Notes: generated by a model not told the origin, from the letters alone. DNA of 64,000 nt from Pyxicephalus adspersus (GCF_032062135.1 NC_092862.1:69029210-69093209); one strand, 5' to 3'; shown: positions 44,973 through 57,485, numbered from the stretch's first letter. Translations and numbers: made by a program.

Positions 44973-46093
44973 CATATTCATTGAAGTTTAAGTCCCAGGT
45001 GATGTAAATATACCATATTGGAAACATTGGATGATTAAACTATTACCGTTTAGTGATCTTAAACATACAATATATAATTTATTCTATGTTATTTTATGTG
45101 GCCATAGTAGGGAGGTTTCTTTATTTGATTCTCCAGGTAGAATTTAGTTAGTTGGTTTATATTTTTTAACATTTTATAGTATTATTCATTACTTAGCACT
45201 CACTTTCTATTAAACAAACTGTATATTGTCTTATTCAATTAAATTTAATATTTTTGGAATTTCACATATAATCCTGACACTTTTAATGATGGTAAAGTTC
45301 TAAACTCCAGGTAAATTCAAGATATCACCTCAGCAAGTCTTACTGCATGATTCTATACAGCATATAGTGATTTAATTTTATAGGTATACTTCACTCTTTT
45401 TTATGGCTTCTTCAGATTGAAAATGATATGAGCTTTTTGGTTTGTGCAGTGCAGATTGATTTAAAATTATTTGACCATTTCTTCACTTTAGGAGATCTTC
45501 AATCTTCCAAATTGGAATACCCATTTCTCTTATAAGTATGAAGCAACGTAATGATTTTTAATTCCCTTTTCTCAGCCTGCAACTAAAGCTCTCAGTTTTA
45601 TTTGAATCTTTTTCCCTCAAGAGAAATGTGAAACAACTTTTAAATGAGGAAAAACAGATAAAATACAAAAAAAAGTTTACAAACACTAAATATAAGGAGT
45701 GCCTTGCATTTTGCAAGTGTTCCACTTTTGATATTTACCTTGCAAGTTACTTAAACAGTAGATTACTTCACAATTACATATACACAACTAGAAAATGAGC
45801 TGCTTCCTCTAATAATATTCATGTGCTTGCATTAAAGAAATTATCTGGAAAGTTGGCAGCTGGATTCTGATTGGTTAATACAACCTTTGGTTTTCTTCAC
45901 AGTATTTTTTACAGTTCTTCTCTTTGCCACAACAGAATTTATTTAGAAGAAACCCTTATAATAAAATGCACATTTCTATGAGTTTGTCAAGTCACTGGCA
46001 ACTAGTCTCAAAATTGCATGTGTGTAAATATAGGACCATTAGCTATACATACAGTAAAATGTGTCTCAAAATATGTGTAAAGTATAACAAAAT
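44973..46093. other. AT-rich sequence, nothing identified
   Basis: No gene, RNA or repeat family recognised. Confidence 0.5.
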
Positions 46094-46098
46094 TGTGT

Positions 46099-46826
46099 TG
46101 TAAGGCCCAGCACCAATATTGACCAGACACCAGGCCCCCAATCTAACACTGCAGTCTTCACCTATAGCAAGCCCCCGTTCAGCCTCGGGAGACTGGTTGC
46201 ATCTCCTAGCACTCAGGTTGCCCCCAGGACTTGGTGCACAGAGGATGGTGTCTTGGGATGGACCAGCAACTGACCAGGTCAACAGATAAACAGTACAAGA
46301 ATTACCAGGTAATCCAGAAAACAAGCCAAAGTCAAACACAGGAGAGCAGTCCTTCAAAGGATGTACTAGAGAATAGGAACAAGCAGAGTCTGGGTCACAG
46401 GCAGAGGTCAGTCCAGGCCAGAGTACAAGCAAAATGTCAAATTACAGGCAAAAGCAACAGAAAAAAACAAAAGAATCACTCCAGCACAGATTAGCCTAGC
46501 TAATGCTACAACACACACTGGGGATGCAGTGGCTATAGAGGCTACAGAGGCTATACAGTCCCAGCAGCCAATGGCAGCATGGGATTGCTCAGGAACCACT
46601 CTGCTAATCAGCTGCAGTACAGCTCCAAATCCCCTTCAACTATGCAGTCTCAGTGCAGGGGACGCCAAGAGGGAAAACACAGCTACATGGAGACAAGGAT
46701 GCTGCAACAGCAGAGCACTAAATCCCAGAACTCCTATGCTGCTGAGAGCGCCACCGCTGGAGGGAATCTGCCAAGCACGCAAAAGGCACTGCCTGTGATT
46801 GTCAGCCCAAAGAGAATCTCCTAACA
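46099..46826 (-). mobile_element. Solo LTR with exact 5-bp target duplication
   Basis: TGTGT at 46094-46098 and 46827-46831 flanks a 728-base unit that starts TGTAAGGCCC and ends TCCTAACA; on the minus strand TGTTAGGAG...GGGCCTTACA, so TG...CA ends. No retroviral-type coding sequence is attached, hence a solo LTR left by recombination. A TATAGCC word near 46535 (minus) may be the promoter box, by analogy with LTRs. Family members are at 14050 and 35089. Frames of up to 129 codons within it are incidental. Ty3/Gypsy assignment is a guess. Confidence 0.8.
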
Positions 46827-46934
46827 TGTGTCTGTTGTAATTTTACATTTTGTGAATATGGCAAAATATACTTTACCTTTAAAAAGACATTGGAGGTAAT
46901 ACTCCATATAACTAAAAGCTACAAAACCGATCAA

Positions 46935-48468
46935 TAGAATGACAGGATGGACAGAAGATGAACACTCTTCCCAAATTCTTATATATCTTTCAAACTATTT
47001 TTTGGAACCCTGCTGTCTCTTCTGATAAAATGTGTAGGGTGTTAAGATTGCCCAAGACTTAAATTCTCTCTTTTGTGCTCCCCAAAAGGAAAGGAGGCAT
47101 GGGTCTACCAAATTTTGAACTATACCACAAGGTGGTGATGTTGTACGTATAGAAGATTGGCATATGATGCCCGTAGACAAACTGTCAACCTTAGCAGTAC
47201 AAACTATATCTAGATTTGCGAGCTATTCCATGGGTTCCGAAGCTGGCATTGCCCAGAGAGATGGACATGTCCCTCACCAGGGCTACCTTAAAAACATGAT
47301 CAACTGTCGCAGACCATTTTCATCCTACTACATAGCCAGGCCCATTTACAACTCTGTTGGACAACCCTGCATTCCTAATATGTATCTCAGTCTCCACCCT
47401 TGGTGGATATAGTAGAGAGTTCTGGCCTCTAACCAGACACTTTATTGACCCCGGGGGGGCTCCTTCCTACCTCCCTCTTCTTGTATACCATTGGGAGTTC
47501 ATTGGTTGCTTACACACCAACTAAACTCTTATTGTAAGCTCTTGCAAGCTTTTCCCTATCTACACAGACCCCAGACTGAGTATAAAAAAATGTGTGTATC
47601 CTCTGATGCCCCACGCCACATGGTCTCCACTGTACATCAACTGTTGTTAGCCGCCACAGTGGATTCCTCGCCTAGATATGTCCGAGAATGGCATAAATAC
47701 TTAGGTCAAACCAATTTCAACATTGACTGTCAGAAGGCCTTTACTCTGACCCATAAGACTTCTGTCAGTTTTTACCTGCAGGAAAAGAACAACAAAATCC
47801 TCAGCAGTTGGTAAAGAGACCCAGCTTCACTGAACCATATGTTTCCTGACCAATCCAACACATGTTGGCACTGTGGGTTGTAAAGAGGAACATACCTGCA
47901 TATTTGGTGGTCCTGTCCAGTTATTCAGCCCTATTGGAAAGAGATCTTCTCTGTATGCTCCGAATTATATGATCAACATTTAACCCCCACGCCCAAGATA
48001 GCTCTACTCTCGCTTCTCCCGGGCTCTCCAGCCACTCAGAAAAAACTACTATATAGTTACCTATTCTCAGCTGCTAGGCAACTCATCCCGCTGTACTGGA
48101 AACAGACCTTCTCCCAATTATTTTCTCAATGGGTCAATGGCTCGGGTCAATGATGATGACAACAATGAGGCACTTAGCTCCTGATAGTCAATATGGCTGA
48201 TGTACTCCTCCTCCCCCTCACTTGTCCACAGACTATGTCTTTGATTCCAAGGTTCTATTTTAGACTAAGATTCTCAAGTATCCCCACCCCCTGTTTTTTA
48301 ACCCCTAGCTCCCCAACCCCCCACTGTATTAATGTTTTATGCCATATGTGTTTCTTACTATGGTCCTTATTGGATGTACAATTGCTCTATTTTCATATTG
48401 TTCTTTTTTTGACTGTACTGTTGGAATTTACCTTTTGAAATGCAAATAAAAATAGATTTACCTATACC
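46935..48468 (+). mobile_element. L1/Tx1-type LINE, 5'-truncated 3' end
   Basis: From 46949 the frame reads KMNTLPKFLYIFQTIFWNPA; at 47085-47150 PKRKGGMGLPNFELYHKVVM; and at 47860-47920 TCWHCG...YLHIWWSCP. These are L1 ORF2 post-RT blocks and the C-terminal cysteine motif. A 3' UTR follows, with a polyadenylation-like CAAATAAAAATAG at the end. Start and stop codons and frames are broken in several places. Confidence 0.85.
47491..47930 (+). pseudogene. L1 ORF2 C-terminal domain
   Basis: The 107-codon frame at 47491-47814 includes YVREWHKYLGQTNFNI and SVSFYLQEKNNKILSSW, matching the ORF2 pattern W-x-x-D-L-G and L-Q-E-x-x-Y-K-I-L-x-x-W. The cysteine block CWHCG...HIWWSC follows after one stop. 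The region is needed for L1 retrotransposition, probably through RNA binding; no catalytic residues lie here. Confidence 0.8.
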
Positions 48469-48809
48469 AGATACAAAACTGATCAAATAAATTTAACAGG
48501 CACTGAGAAAATAAGACAAGAAATTTGAATTTATCCTTTTTGATCCTTTTTTTTTTTGGGTTTGCTTGGAATACTACTCCAACACTCCCATTAGGATCAT
48601 TAGCCCACTATAAATATACAAGCGAAAATGTAAATTAAATCTTCTTCATTATCTTAAATTGTGGGATTGAAATAAAATAATTTTGCAACCATATTTTACC
48701 TTGCACTCTTCTTCAGTCTTTCGGGGGAAACCTGCTACTTTCCTATGACATTTCCAATCTTTTGTCCTTTCCATGGTTGATCAAAATTAAGTTTCCTGCT
48801 GTCTTTCCA

Positions 48810-49016
48810 TTGGCCCTGATTTATTTAAGCTCTCCGAGGCCTGGTGAAGCTAGGTGATTCAGCAAACCTGGAATGGATCTGGTCAAGGATTCAAAACATT
48901 TGCTCGCAAATAGCAAATGACTTTTAAGAAATCCATTCCAGGTTTGCTGGAGCACTCAGGTTACCTAATAAAAGTCTATCTCTTAACTTGGAGAGCTTTA
49001 TTAAATCAGGCTCATT
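48810..49016. mobile_element. Palindromic MITE, copy 3
   Basis: Ends CCTGATTTATTTAAGCTCTCC (left) and GGAGAGCTTTATTAAATCAGG (right) are inverted. The interior has GCAAACCTGGAATGGATCTGG and AAATCCATTCCAGGTTTGC as pairing arms. This is the best-preserved of the four copies. Confidence 0.9.
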
Positions 49017-49246
49017 ATATCCAAAAGAAACAGTCTTTTAACCACCTGAAAACTAGTGGAAGTTAGAATAAAAAAAAGTTACCATTCAAAACCAGCATCT
49101 CTTGGCTTGATAATATGCTACAACCATGTCAGACTCTTTTACTGTGCTCAACACGAAAACATTGTTCTTTAATATTAAAGCCATGCCACTGACAAAACTT
49201 TGCTTAATGACAAAATAATTTTATCACCATGCTTAATTTATAAATA

Positions 49247-49727
49247 CAGGTAGCCCCCAGTTAAGGACATCTGACATACAGACAACTCCTAGATACAAAC
49301 GGGGCTTCCCGGTGCTTCCCTGCTCGTTGGTATGCAGGACAAAACCTTGATGGGGGGCCGTTTGCATAACTTGCAGAAAAAGTCTTTTGCTGTTCTGCAA
49401 ACTCTTGTAACTCTTTAATGACCAAGACAAATTCTGCAGTTGTTTCTTTTTGCATATCAAAGCACAGCTTGCTCCAGAAGTTAACGAATGTCTAGGCTCC
49501 AATCATTTTTTTTTATTTATGCTTTGTTTTTTTGCTTTGTTTGTGATTAACTCACAGTGAGAATTTTTTTACACTAACTGACACCACGCTGGCTAATAAT
49601 TTTTTGAGACAAACATATGCCATAATTACATTCATTAAAATAATGAACCTGTTCAGACTTACAATCAAAAACCAACTTAAGAACAAACCTATGGTCCCTA
49701 TCTCATATGTAATCCGGGGACTACCTG
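49247..49727. mobile_element. CAGGTAG...CTACCTG element, copy 2, inverted to copy 1
   Basis: Starts CAGGTAGCCCCCAGTTAAGG after TA (49245-49246) and ends CCGGGGACTACCTG before TA (49728-49729). The interior matches 32662-33129 when reverse-complemented: AAGCACAGCTTGCTCCAGAA, CTCTTGTAACTCTTTAA, CTCACAGTGAG. Length 481 bases against 468. Confidence 0.85.
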
Positions 49728-49729
49728 TA

Positions 49730-51040
49730 ATCTTTGTTTTTGATGATTAGATTGAATAAGGAAATTAGTATTGTATATAAAAGCACTAACAAACAAAATC
49801 AGCTAGCTAAGTTTTAAAGTATTTGGAGAAAATTAAAGTAAGTATTAGACTGAAATTTAACATTGAAATAGTTTGAAAGATTTCATAGTGCCAACCAAAA
49901 CCAAGGCCTAGGGAAAAGTTTTTTTTTTTTTTCATATTTTTATATTCATATAATATTTCAATTTAAACTGTTAACAGGTCTATTTTGGGATGTGTTGTTT
50001 TGCTACATTATTAAAAAAAACAATCTTTATATTACAGTATAATAAATATTAAAATTAATAATATATATATACATATATTAAATTAGCTTGAACAACACTA
50101 AGATTAGAATTTAAATGCTCGGAGCTAAAAAGACCTCTGGGCTTTCCCCTTTCATTGTCTTCCTAATATATTGTCTATAATAATGCTTCCCCTGATGACC
50201 ACATGTGATAACGTTATCTTTTCCTGTTTATTTACCTATTTTATGAGAGAATCTTGTATTTAGCCAGCTGTGTTTCTGGTGCAAATTTTAAATCTTGGTT
50301 TTACTCAATTTGTGTAATGGTTGTGTTTGCACATTTTTTTGTGCTTTGTAGTAGGACACATGCTACTTTTTTCTTTGTTTTTGATTTATGGAATATTATT
50401 ATACTTCATAAAAGCCAAAGCAATTTTTATTACCCTTTCAAAGTATCCTTAGAGATGTTTGACAAATATGTCAAAACCTTCAATATGCCTTTCAATCTCC
50501 AGTAAATAATGAGCTAATCATGAATCACTGTATAGATAATAATACCAAGGCAAATTTGATTAAGTGTAATGCATATAAAGCAGGAAAAAATAGTGATCAA
50601 ATAATTATACCCACTGCCCTGCAATCAGTGCAAGTAAACGACCTAGAGATAAACATGACACTGTCAGTATTACTAATGGTTTACCATTCAGGCTTTCACA
50701 GTAAGTCAAAACAGGGAGTGAGTGGCTACACAAAACAACTATCTTCTCATGTTTGTTTGAATACATTAGGCTTTGTTAAGCACATATCATTACTACTTTT
50801 TCTCCAGTTATAGTGTTAAGGATACATGGACTGTTTACCTCAACAAGCATATCTGTTCAAAAAATAAATTGTGATATGTGGAGAAAAAAAAAGATTAGGG
50901 CCTCAAATATAAAACTCAAAATATACTGTCCTCTTTTTAAAATGACTCGGAGAGCAAGAAAGGAACAAAAGGAGATGCAGGGTGATGTTAACTACAGAGA
51001 CATAACCAGTGCTCTCCGCTTATTAAGATGATTTTATTAT
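49730..51040. other. AT-rich sequence, nothing identified
   Basis: Contains a 14-base T run at 49919-49932 and an AT tract near 50060. Frames of 83-97 codons at 50254-50813 have no family features. Confidence 0.5.
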
Positions 51041-51043
51041 TTA

Positions 51044-51170
51044 AAGAAGAACTAAACCCTCATAGATTTATTTGCTGACCTTGAAAACTTTTTAGTGATC
51101 TGACACTCCATTCCTTCATTTAGATCTACTGTTGTCCGGGCACTAAACATGTGTCCAGCTATGACACTTG
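51044..51170 (+). repeat. AACTAAACC-edge repeat fragment
   Basis: TTTAAAGAAGAACTAAACCC is the family edge in clear form; the rest is short and diverged. Confidence 0.5.
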
Positions 51171-51553
51171 CTATTTAGGGTTTGAAAGTGACTGACCTTT
51201 GACATCAACTCAATGGAAACAGGAATCAAAATGGGGCCATGGGTAAATTTAAGCCATAGGCATTTAAGATCCCTCTCATCCTACCGTTCAGCCAAATGGG
51301 GCATTGGAGAAGGTGGGGGCCCTGGGAAATTGCCCTTTCTTTTCACTACCCTAAAACCCACCCTGATTAAAAGAATGCCTTAAAGGTAGCAGGCACTGTG
51401 TATGGGATAGTTGGCAGAATGTAGATAAAAACACTGTAGAAAACAACACTTGCATGTTTGTTCTGTTAAAACTACATTGGCATGGTATAGTTTATTGAAT
51501 ATTTCTAACTTGAATTTTCTTTAAGGAAACAGTTATGACCTTGTCTGGCCACA

Positions 51554-51780
51554 GGTTGGTTTTAAAGCAGAACTAAACCTGCCACACTCACCTAGCCCTT
51601 TGTTTTGAAAGGAGCAGCCATCTTCATTTCTTCCTGGAGATGATATTTGCCACACAGGAGTTCATTGATTCCAGGCACACGCAAGGGAAGCTGGGATTGC
51701 CGGGTTTCCTAGACAACCAATGCTGAGCTGTGCATGTGCATTTCCTGTCCTTGAATTGGAAATGTTCAATGTAGGACTAA
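51554..51780 (+). mobile_element. AACTAAACC-edge repeat, short copy
   Basis: TTTTAAAGCAGAACTAAACC begins the copy; the interior has CACACAGGAGTTCATTG and CCAGGCACACGC. It ends near 51780 without a clear mate of the edge. Confidence 0.5.
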
Positions 51781-52112
51781 TTTCTCTTTAAGTTTGATAT
51801 GCTACTGTAAGATTTATACTGTAAAGGTTTCCAACTTACCGACATATTATGAACCATAACAGCTCTTCCCTGTTCAGGGCACATCCCCCAACAGTCTACT
51901 GGGTTTATAATGGAGGAATCATCTATATATTTGCTGACTGGGTGCTTTAGGTGGGAAACAAGCTGCTTTTCATAGGAAAACATAAGAGTACAGTTACCCT
52001 TCTTAGGCACTTCTCTTAAAATCTTAACATATATCTTTGTATTTAAGAACAACGTAAGTACTAAATGAACCTTTTCTTAAAAGAAGGAGGAATTCCCTGT
52101 AATATGTTACTT

Positions 52113-52115
<3 letters not shown>

Positions 52116-52171
<56 letters not shown>

Positions 52172-52180
52172 TATATATAT
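52116..52180 (+). repeat. (AT)n microsatellite
   Basis: About 50 bases of pure (AT)n, then AAATATATATATAT. The longest dinucleotide run in the window. Confidence 0.95.
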
Positions 52181-52746
52181 CTTTATTTAGTAAAACTAGA
52201 TATCACCCAACCCATTTTAAAATAAAATAATATTCTTTTTTCCAACAGAGTTTTGCTTTTCAATACAGAATTTCAACAGTGGTTAAAGTTTGAGAGGTAA
52301 ACCTTAAATCCTTTGTGGGATTCTAAGAGACCAATGTGCTCATCTTGAGGACATTTTAATTACTTTAAGAATTGAATGTTAAATAGTGCACTGTTAACTA
52401 AAATTATTAAGTTGGAAAGGGGTATTATTTAGTTTCCAAACATTCTACATTGATTAATGGCTAACAATATTCCCCACTATGTTGCTAGTATCCAACATTG
52501 TAACAGCAATTTTCTTTACTGATTTTTTGGCAGTAGGGTGCTATACATATTTTGTAAATACTGATTTGGGCTTTCTGGCAATATTAGGAATGGATGGTAT
52601 GCAATTTTTTATATATTAGTTATTTTAGTTCAAAAAGCACCTGTACCTGATATATGCAAACCAAACAAAGACCTAAAAAGCCAAATTGCCAAACAGAAAA
52701 AATTGAATAAACTTGCTCATCTAGAAGTATTGCACACACTATAGTA

Positions 52747-53008
52747 CAGTACTTCTCAATCAGGGTTCCTCCAGGGGGTTCCTAGGGCAATTTGTGCCTC
52801 CCAGGTCATCTTAAATTACACCAATCTCCTTGACTATCTTTAAACCTGACCTTCTTTTTACTTTTAAGAGGCATTCTTCCTACTGAAAACCACCACCAAT
52901 ACTACTTGTACTGTGAGTTATGGATATAATAATTATGGCGGGGGTTCCCTGAAAACCCAAAAGTTTTTTTTAATGATCTGCCCATGTTTTAAAGGTAAAA
53001 AAACACTG
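52747..53008. mobile_element. hAT-type MITE, copy 2, with 8-bp duplication
   Basis: Flanks CTATAGTA (52739-52746) and CTATGGTA (53009-53016) match at 7 of 8. The left end CAGTACTTCTCAATCAGGG and right end AAAACACTG correspond to the CAGTGTTTCTCAACC type. The body shares GGCATTCTTCCT, GTGAGTTATGGATATA and GGGGTTCCCTGAAAACC with the copy at 55164. Confidence 0.85.
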
Positions 53009-53019
53009 CTATGGTATAT

Positions 53020-54105
53020 TAAACATGTTTCCCCTTCTACCTTTATTTTCCCTCCTGTGTTATTTCAAAGTAGAAAAGGGATTCTAAATCACAAAGTAAC
53101 TAATATATGCATATCCCACATCTTGTTTTTATTTTAAAACTGATAACATTACCTAGAACATTATAACAAGGAACTAGGGTTAAAACAACAACAAAATGAC
53201 TTCACAAAGAAGATGCAGCCATTCTGGTCAGAAATATAATTTAGATGACAAGTTCTCTTTAACTGATAGTTACAATAAAATACCATAGACATAATCATGA
53301 AAAGCGCTATCATATACAGCAAAAGATAATAATAAAAAAAAGGTATTGATTAGTTCTTCTGGTAAAGAAACTACAATATATAATAACATATATTTTGATA
53401 TTGTTAAATACTGTGGTGGTGTTGTGTAGACCATTGTAATCATAACATCTTTCTTTTTTAGCGGATGAAATGTAATGATAAGATTCACAACGCTGTGGTG
53501 GGAAGATAATTAGAGCAGGTGCACTGGATGAATGCAATACATTGCTTTCAAGATATGCTTTGTCTTTTATGAAAATAATCATCTTTAAGACTTTATAATA
53601 CACGTCTAACTGATCAGCAATCGTTGTGTACACAAAAAAACCTCAGTGATGCTATTTTCATAAGAATATGTATAATAAGTGATTTTAAATGATAATTTCC
53701 ATATATAACATTGAGAAGACTCTTGCACCAAACAAACTAGATGTTGCTAGAATGTTTCTGGAATTTCAGGTTTTACAATTTATTCTAAAACAATTCTTTT
53801 AACATGATTGATCACATCCATTTTAGCCTTAATTTATCACCAATTGGATCATGTATGGATAAAAAAGGACTGCTTTTTTTGATCATTACTAAACTGACAG
53901 CCATCTGCTATTAAGCAGCCTAGAATGGCGATTTGGTTTTGTCCTGAACCTTTTTTCTTTGTATGTATTGATGTGCATGTTTGAGAACATCACAGATCAC
54001 TCACTGATGTCTACCTCTGGCTTCATGACTTTATCAGTCCCTCACATTGTTGTGGTGAAATTTAGGCCTAATCTTATTCATAACGTAGCTTTACTTCATT
54101 GTGCA
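53020..54105. other. AT-rich sequence, nothing identified
   Basis: No gene or repeat family recognised. The 107-codon minus-strand frame at 53310-53633 has no domain signature. The part 53800-53950 is repeat-free. Confidence 0.5.
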
Positions 54106-54111
54106 TGGTTG

Positions 54112-54231
54112 TTTACCACCAGTAGATGGTGCTGTGTCCTCATATAAAGTGAGTAACAAACTCAGTAATATCAAACGGCAATGTTTTGTTACACACTTTT
54201 CACGAGGACACAGTGTCATATACTGGTGTAA
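54112..54231. mobile_element. Palindromic MITE or hairpin
   Basis: Left arm 54112-54160 (ACCACCAGTAGATGG, GCTGTGTCCTCAT, AAAGTGAGTAACAAA) pairs with right arm 54185-54231 (TTTGTTACACACTTTTC, GAGGACACAGTGTC, CTGGTGTAA). About 24 bases separate the arms. No second copy found in the window. Confidence 0.75.
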
Positions 54232-55163
54232 CCTGAGTATAAACCATAAACCAAGATTATTTTTCTCAATAGCATTTTGAGGGCAAAAAAGTATTAGTAA
54301 CTGTTTGTATGTTAGTAGATATGAATGAATGTCCTAAGAAATTCACTATAACATGTTAATTCTATTTAGATGTATTTGTTGTGCAATATGCTTTTAATTT
54401 GTACTATTATATGGTAATATGATTGCAGCAGAAGACAAAGCTGATAGTGAAGGGAATACACTAAATTTATGTTATGCAGACCAGCAGCAAACAGAAGCAT
54501 ACCTTCTGTGTAAAGAATTCATAATACACCTACTAAGTAAGTGGCACTAAAAAATGTTTAGTAAGTGCTATCTATAACTTTATTACATTTTATGTCAAGG
54601 GTCTGAGATGAGAATTATCGAGAAGAGTTAAGGATTTATGATGTTAAAATTTGGTGTGTTGGAATGCAGAGATGTCTTAGAAGTTTTAGTGAAGTAATAA
54701 AACCTTTCAGTATGTACGAATAAAAGAAATACGCTTTAAAATTCTGCTGTGAAAGTAACAGTTTAAAGTTAGTTGAATATCTGCCATTGTGAGTTGGTAG
54801 AAGCACATATCATACTTTTTAGTTAAGAAACTGCTCATGTCACACCATACAAAGTGGCCACCTTCTTCAATGATTTGAACTGGGCCAACTGTTCTGCCTT
54901 GAGAGTATAATACATGATTCAGACTAAACTATATGTCAAGCCAAAATTTTTTTATATTTTTGAAAAGAGTGAGAAAGAATAGAACTCTACACTGTTGAGT
55001 ATTTATTGCTATCTCCACTGGACAGATTTGAAAACACATCTCCTGCTGAAAATAGTTTTAAAATAAAGAAAGGGGGATGGCATAAATGAATTATACAAAC
55101 CCTTGTACAGTGTCAGAAGTGAAATATTCCAAAAACAGAAAACTAATAAAAAATCCTCCAGCA

Positions 55164-55446
55164 CAGTGTTTCCCAACCAGGGTTCCTTAGAGGTTGCTAG
55201 GGGTTCTTTCAGCAATTGAACATGTATGCCTCCCAGGCCAAATAAACTGACACCAGTAATTTTTGGCTATTGGTAAGGGTGGCAATCTCCCTACTGGGCA
55301 GCAGTTTAAGAGGTGTTATTCCTTCTGACCTCAGTACTGACCACATGTCCTGTGAGCTGTGGATATAGGAATTACACCACAGGTTCCCTAAGACCTGAAA
55401 GTTATCTCAAGGGTTATCCCATGGTACAAAAAGTCAATAAACACTG
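55164..55446. mobile_element. hAT-type MITE, copy 3
   Basis: Starts CAGTGTTTCCCAACCAGGG and ends AAACACTG. Flanks CTCCAGCA (55156-55163) and CTCTAGCT (55447-55454) match at 6 of 8 positions. The body resembles copy 2 throughout (TGCCTCCCAGG, GTGAGCTGTGGATATA, GGTTCCCTAAGACC). Confidence 0.85.
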
Positions 55447-55454
55447 CTCTAGCT

Positions 55455-57320
55455 AAACGAGTTCTAGCTCCTTAGAATCCACAGAACAGACATATCCAAA
55501 GGATTAACATACAACGAACACTTGCTTTTCAGACTGCAGCACCTTATAAATACTGTCCAAGAGAAAAGCCTTCAAAGGAAAAGCCTGTCTGCCCACCTCC
55601 CAGGGACCAGCTACATATTTATGATAAGGGAATAAGAAAGAAGACAAGCTCTAGCCACAAACATAAGACCCCTCAAATCTTCCAAATTATTTATCAAGTC
55701 GGGTCATTCTGGAGACATGGGGATTTTAGGTGTAAATGAGAGAACAAACCTTTACTAATCCCATTGAAAAGCATGGAAGCCACAAGGATGAATGGTAAGA
55801 GGTATCCATCTTCAGCTACCCATCTTCCCACCACATGTACCTCAGGTTTCCCCAGTAAAAGTATAATTTGTAATATACATTCCTAATTGAACTGCAGCTT
55901 ATCCACTCAACTTATATTCAAAAATATCCAATACCTATTTTAATATTTTTTATTATAGGTGGAGAGTAGTAGTAGTTTTCTTCCCCTAACCAGAAGTACA
56001 GAACACCACATCACCTAGGCATTACAGGCAAACTCTCTCTTAAACGCATAATAAAGGAATACAAGATATTATTATGCTGAAGGGAAAATAGGAGTAAGCA
56101 CTAGACTTGGAAGAAAAGCAAAATAAGTCCGTGAAACATATAAAAAAAAGAATCATGTATTGCTTTCTGTAAAGGAATAGTCTGCCTTTGTATTCTGTAT
56201 TCAGATTCTGTGGCTTTACTATGCCTACCAGGAATTGGGCAAAGAAAAGTGCAACAGGTTTCATTTGATTCCAGTAGTGAACTGGAAGGCACATTCAAAT
56301 TTTAATATTTGGTACCCACAAGAGTGATTTGGTGGTTAGGCAGCAAGGGCTCCCAGGAAACATATTCTCATGCTGCCATGTCCAGGCCTTGCCCTAAAAT
56401 TTTATGTTTTAAGAGTTTTTTGTACTTGTAGCAAATTTTAAGATTGTATGTACAGGAAGCAAGGAATCTAGTTAGTCATTTTCAAGCATGTTTACCAGTT
56501 TTTTTGGAACTTCCCCAGCTTTTAGATTATAGGTTTTTACAGAACTGCTATTCACACTTCTTATCCTAGACTGTCAATGCCTACTGCACTTTATTTATGA
56601 AGCATTGTCAACTTTGGACAAGAAATGTGGTGAACTGCAAAGTTAGCCATTCACAGGCAAATAGTATCTGGCTCCCAAGCTCCCAAGAGCTGCAAACTAC
56701 ACTACAGGTCAGCGTGTTTGCCCACAATGTTCTTGCTTGTGTAGTAGCAGTACTTTTCTTCTTCTAAAGGCGGTAAAGCATCTGTTTGATAGGACAATAA
56801 ATCTGTTTGAAAGGAAAATAAAGATCTCCAATGTTTTCAGTAAATATTTATGATGGACTCCATCATGTTTAAGTAACAAAAAAATAAACCTCAAAATAAA
56901 ACATTGTTTAGTTAAACATTTTAATAGTAGTTTTGTTAGCAGTGGAGAAATATATGTGGATGTTGGAAAAGCCTGTAATTTCTAATCCCAATTTTAATAT
57001 TTGTGTTACTCCAGATAAAGATGTACTCAGTTACTTGTTTCAAGATCACCATAATAAATATATTCCTCTAATTTACCACAAAGTTGCTAATTCTCTACTA
57101 ATAGAAGTTGTATTTTCATATCAAATGTTAAAATACTTTTTAATTTACATCATAAATGCCTACGTCCTTGTCACCTGTACTAACATCTGTTAGTTGTATG
57201 CATATTTTATTCATATGTGTACATAAAACATCTGCTATAAAATGAAAATCAGCGTGAAAAAAATGTTTAGCAACATTTAAAAATTTTCTCATATTAAGAG
57301 CTTTTTTTAAAAAAAAAAAA
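55455..57320. other. AT-rich sequence, nothing identified
   Basis: No gene, RNA or classified repeat. Frames up to 86 codons without family features. Confidence 0.5.
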
Positions 57321-57326
57321 GAGAAT

Positions 57327-57405
57327 CTGACATTCCCTCAAGCATTCCCTAATCTTCCAGGTCTATATGTTTTAATGGCAGTAATTAATTCCCACAAAGG
57401 AATTG
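57327..57405 (+). mobile_element. Short MITE, second copy of the 11.3-kb type
   Basis: TCTGACATTCCCTCAAGCATT, TTCCAGGTCTATATGTTTTA and GGCAGTAATTAATTC match the reverse complement of 11263-11360 in order. The right inverted end is worn. Confidence 0.6.
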
Positions 57406-57485
57406 GATTGGATTGTATGTATATTAAATATTCTTCTTTAATAAATGATATATTATTTTTGAGAGATTATTTCCAACAATTACCC

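Noticed and set aside
46043..46824. Several 80-129-codon frames
   Set aside because: All within the solo LTR at 46099-46826 on both strands; no gag, protease or polymerase motif.
53310..53633. 107-codon minus-strand frame
   Set aside because: No domain signature and AT-driven Ile/Tyr/Phe-rich composition.
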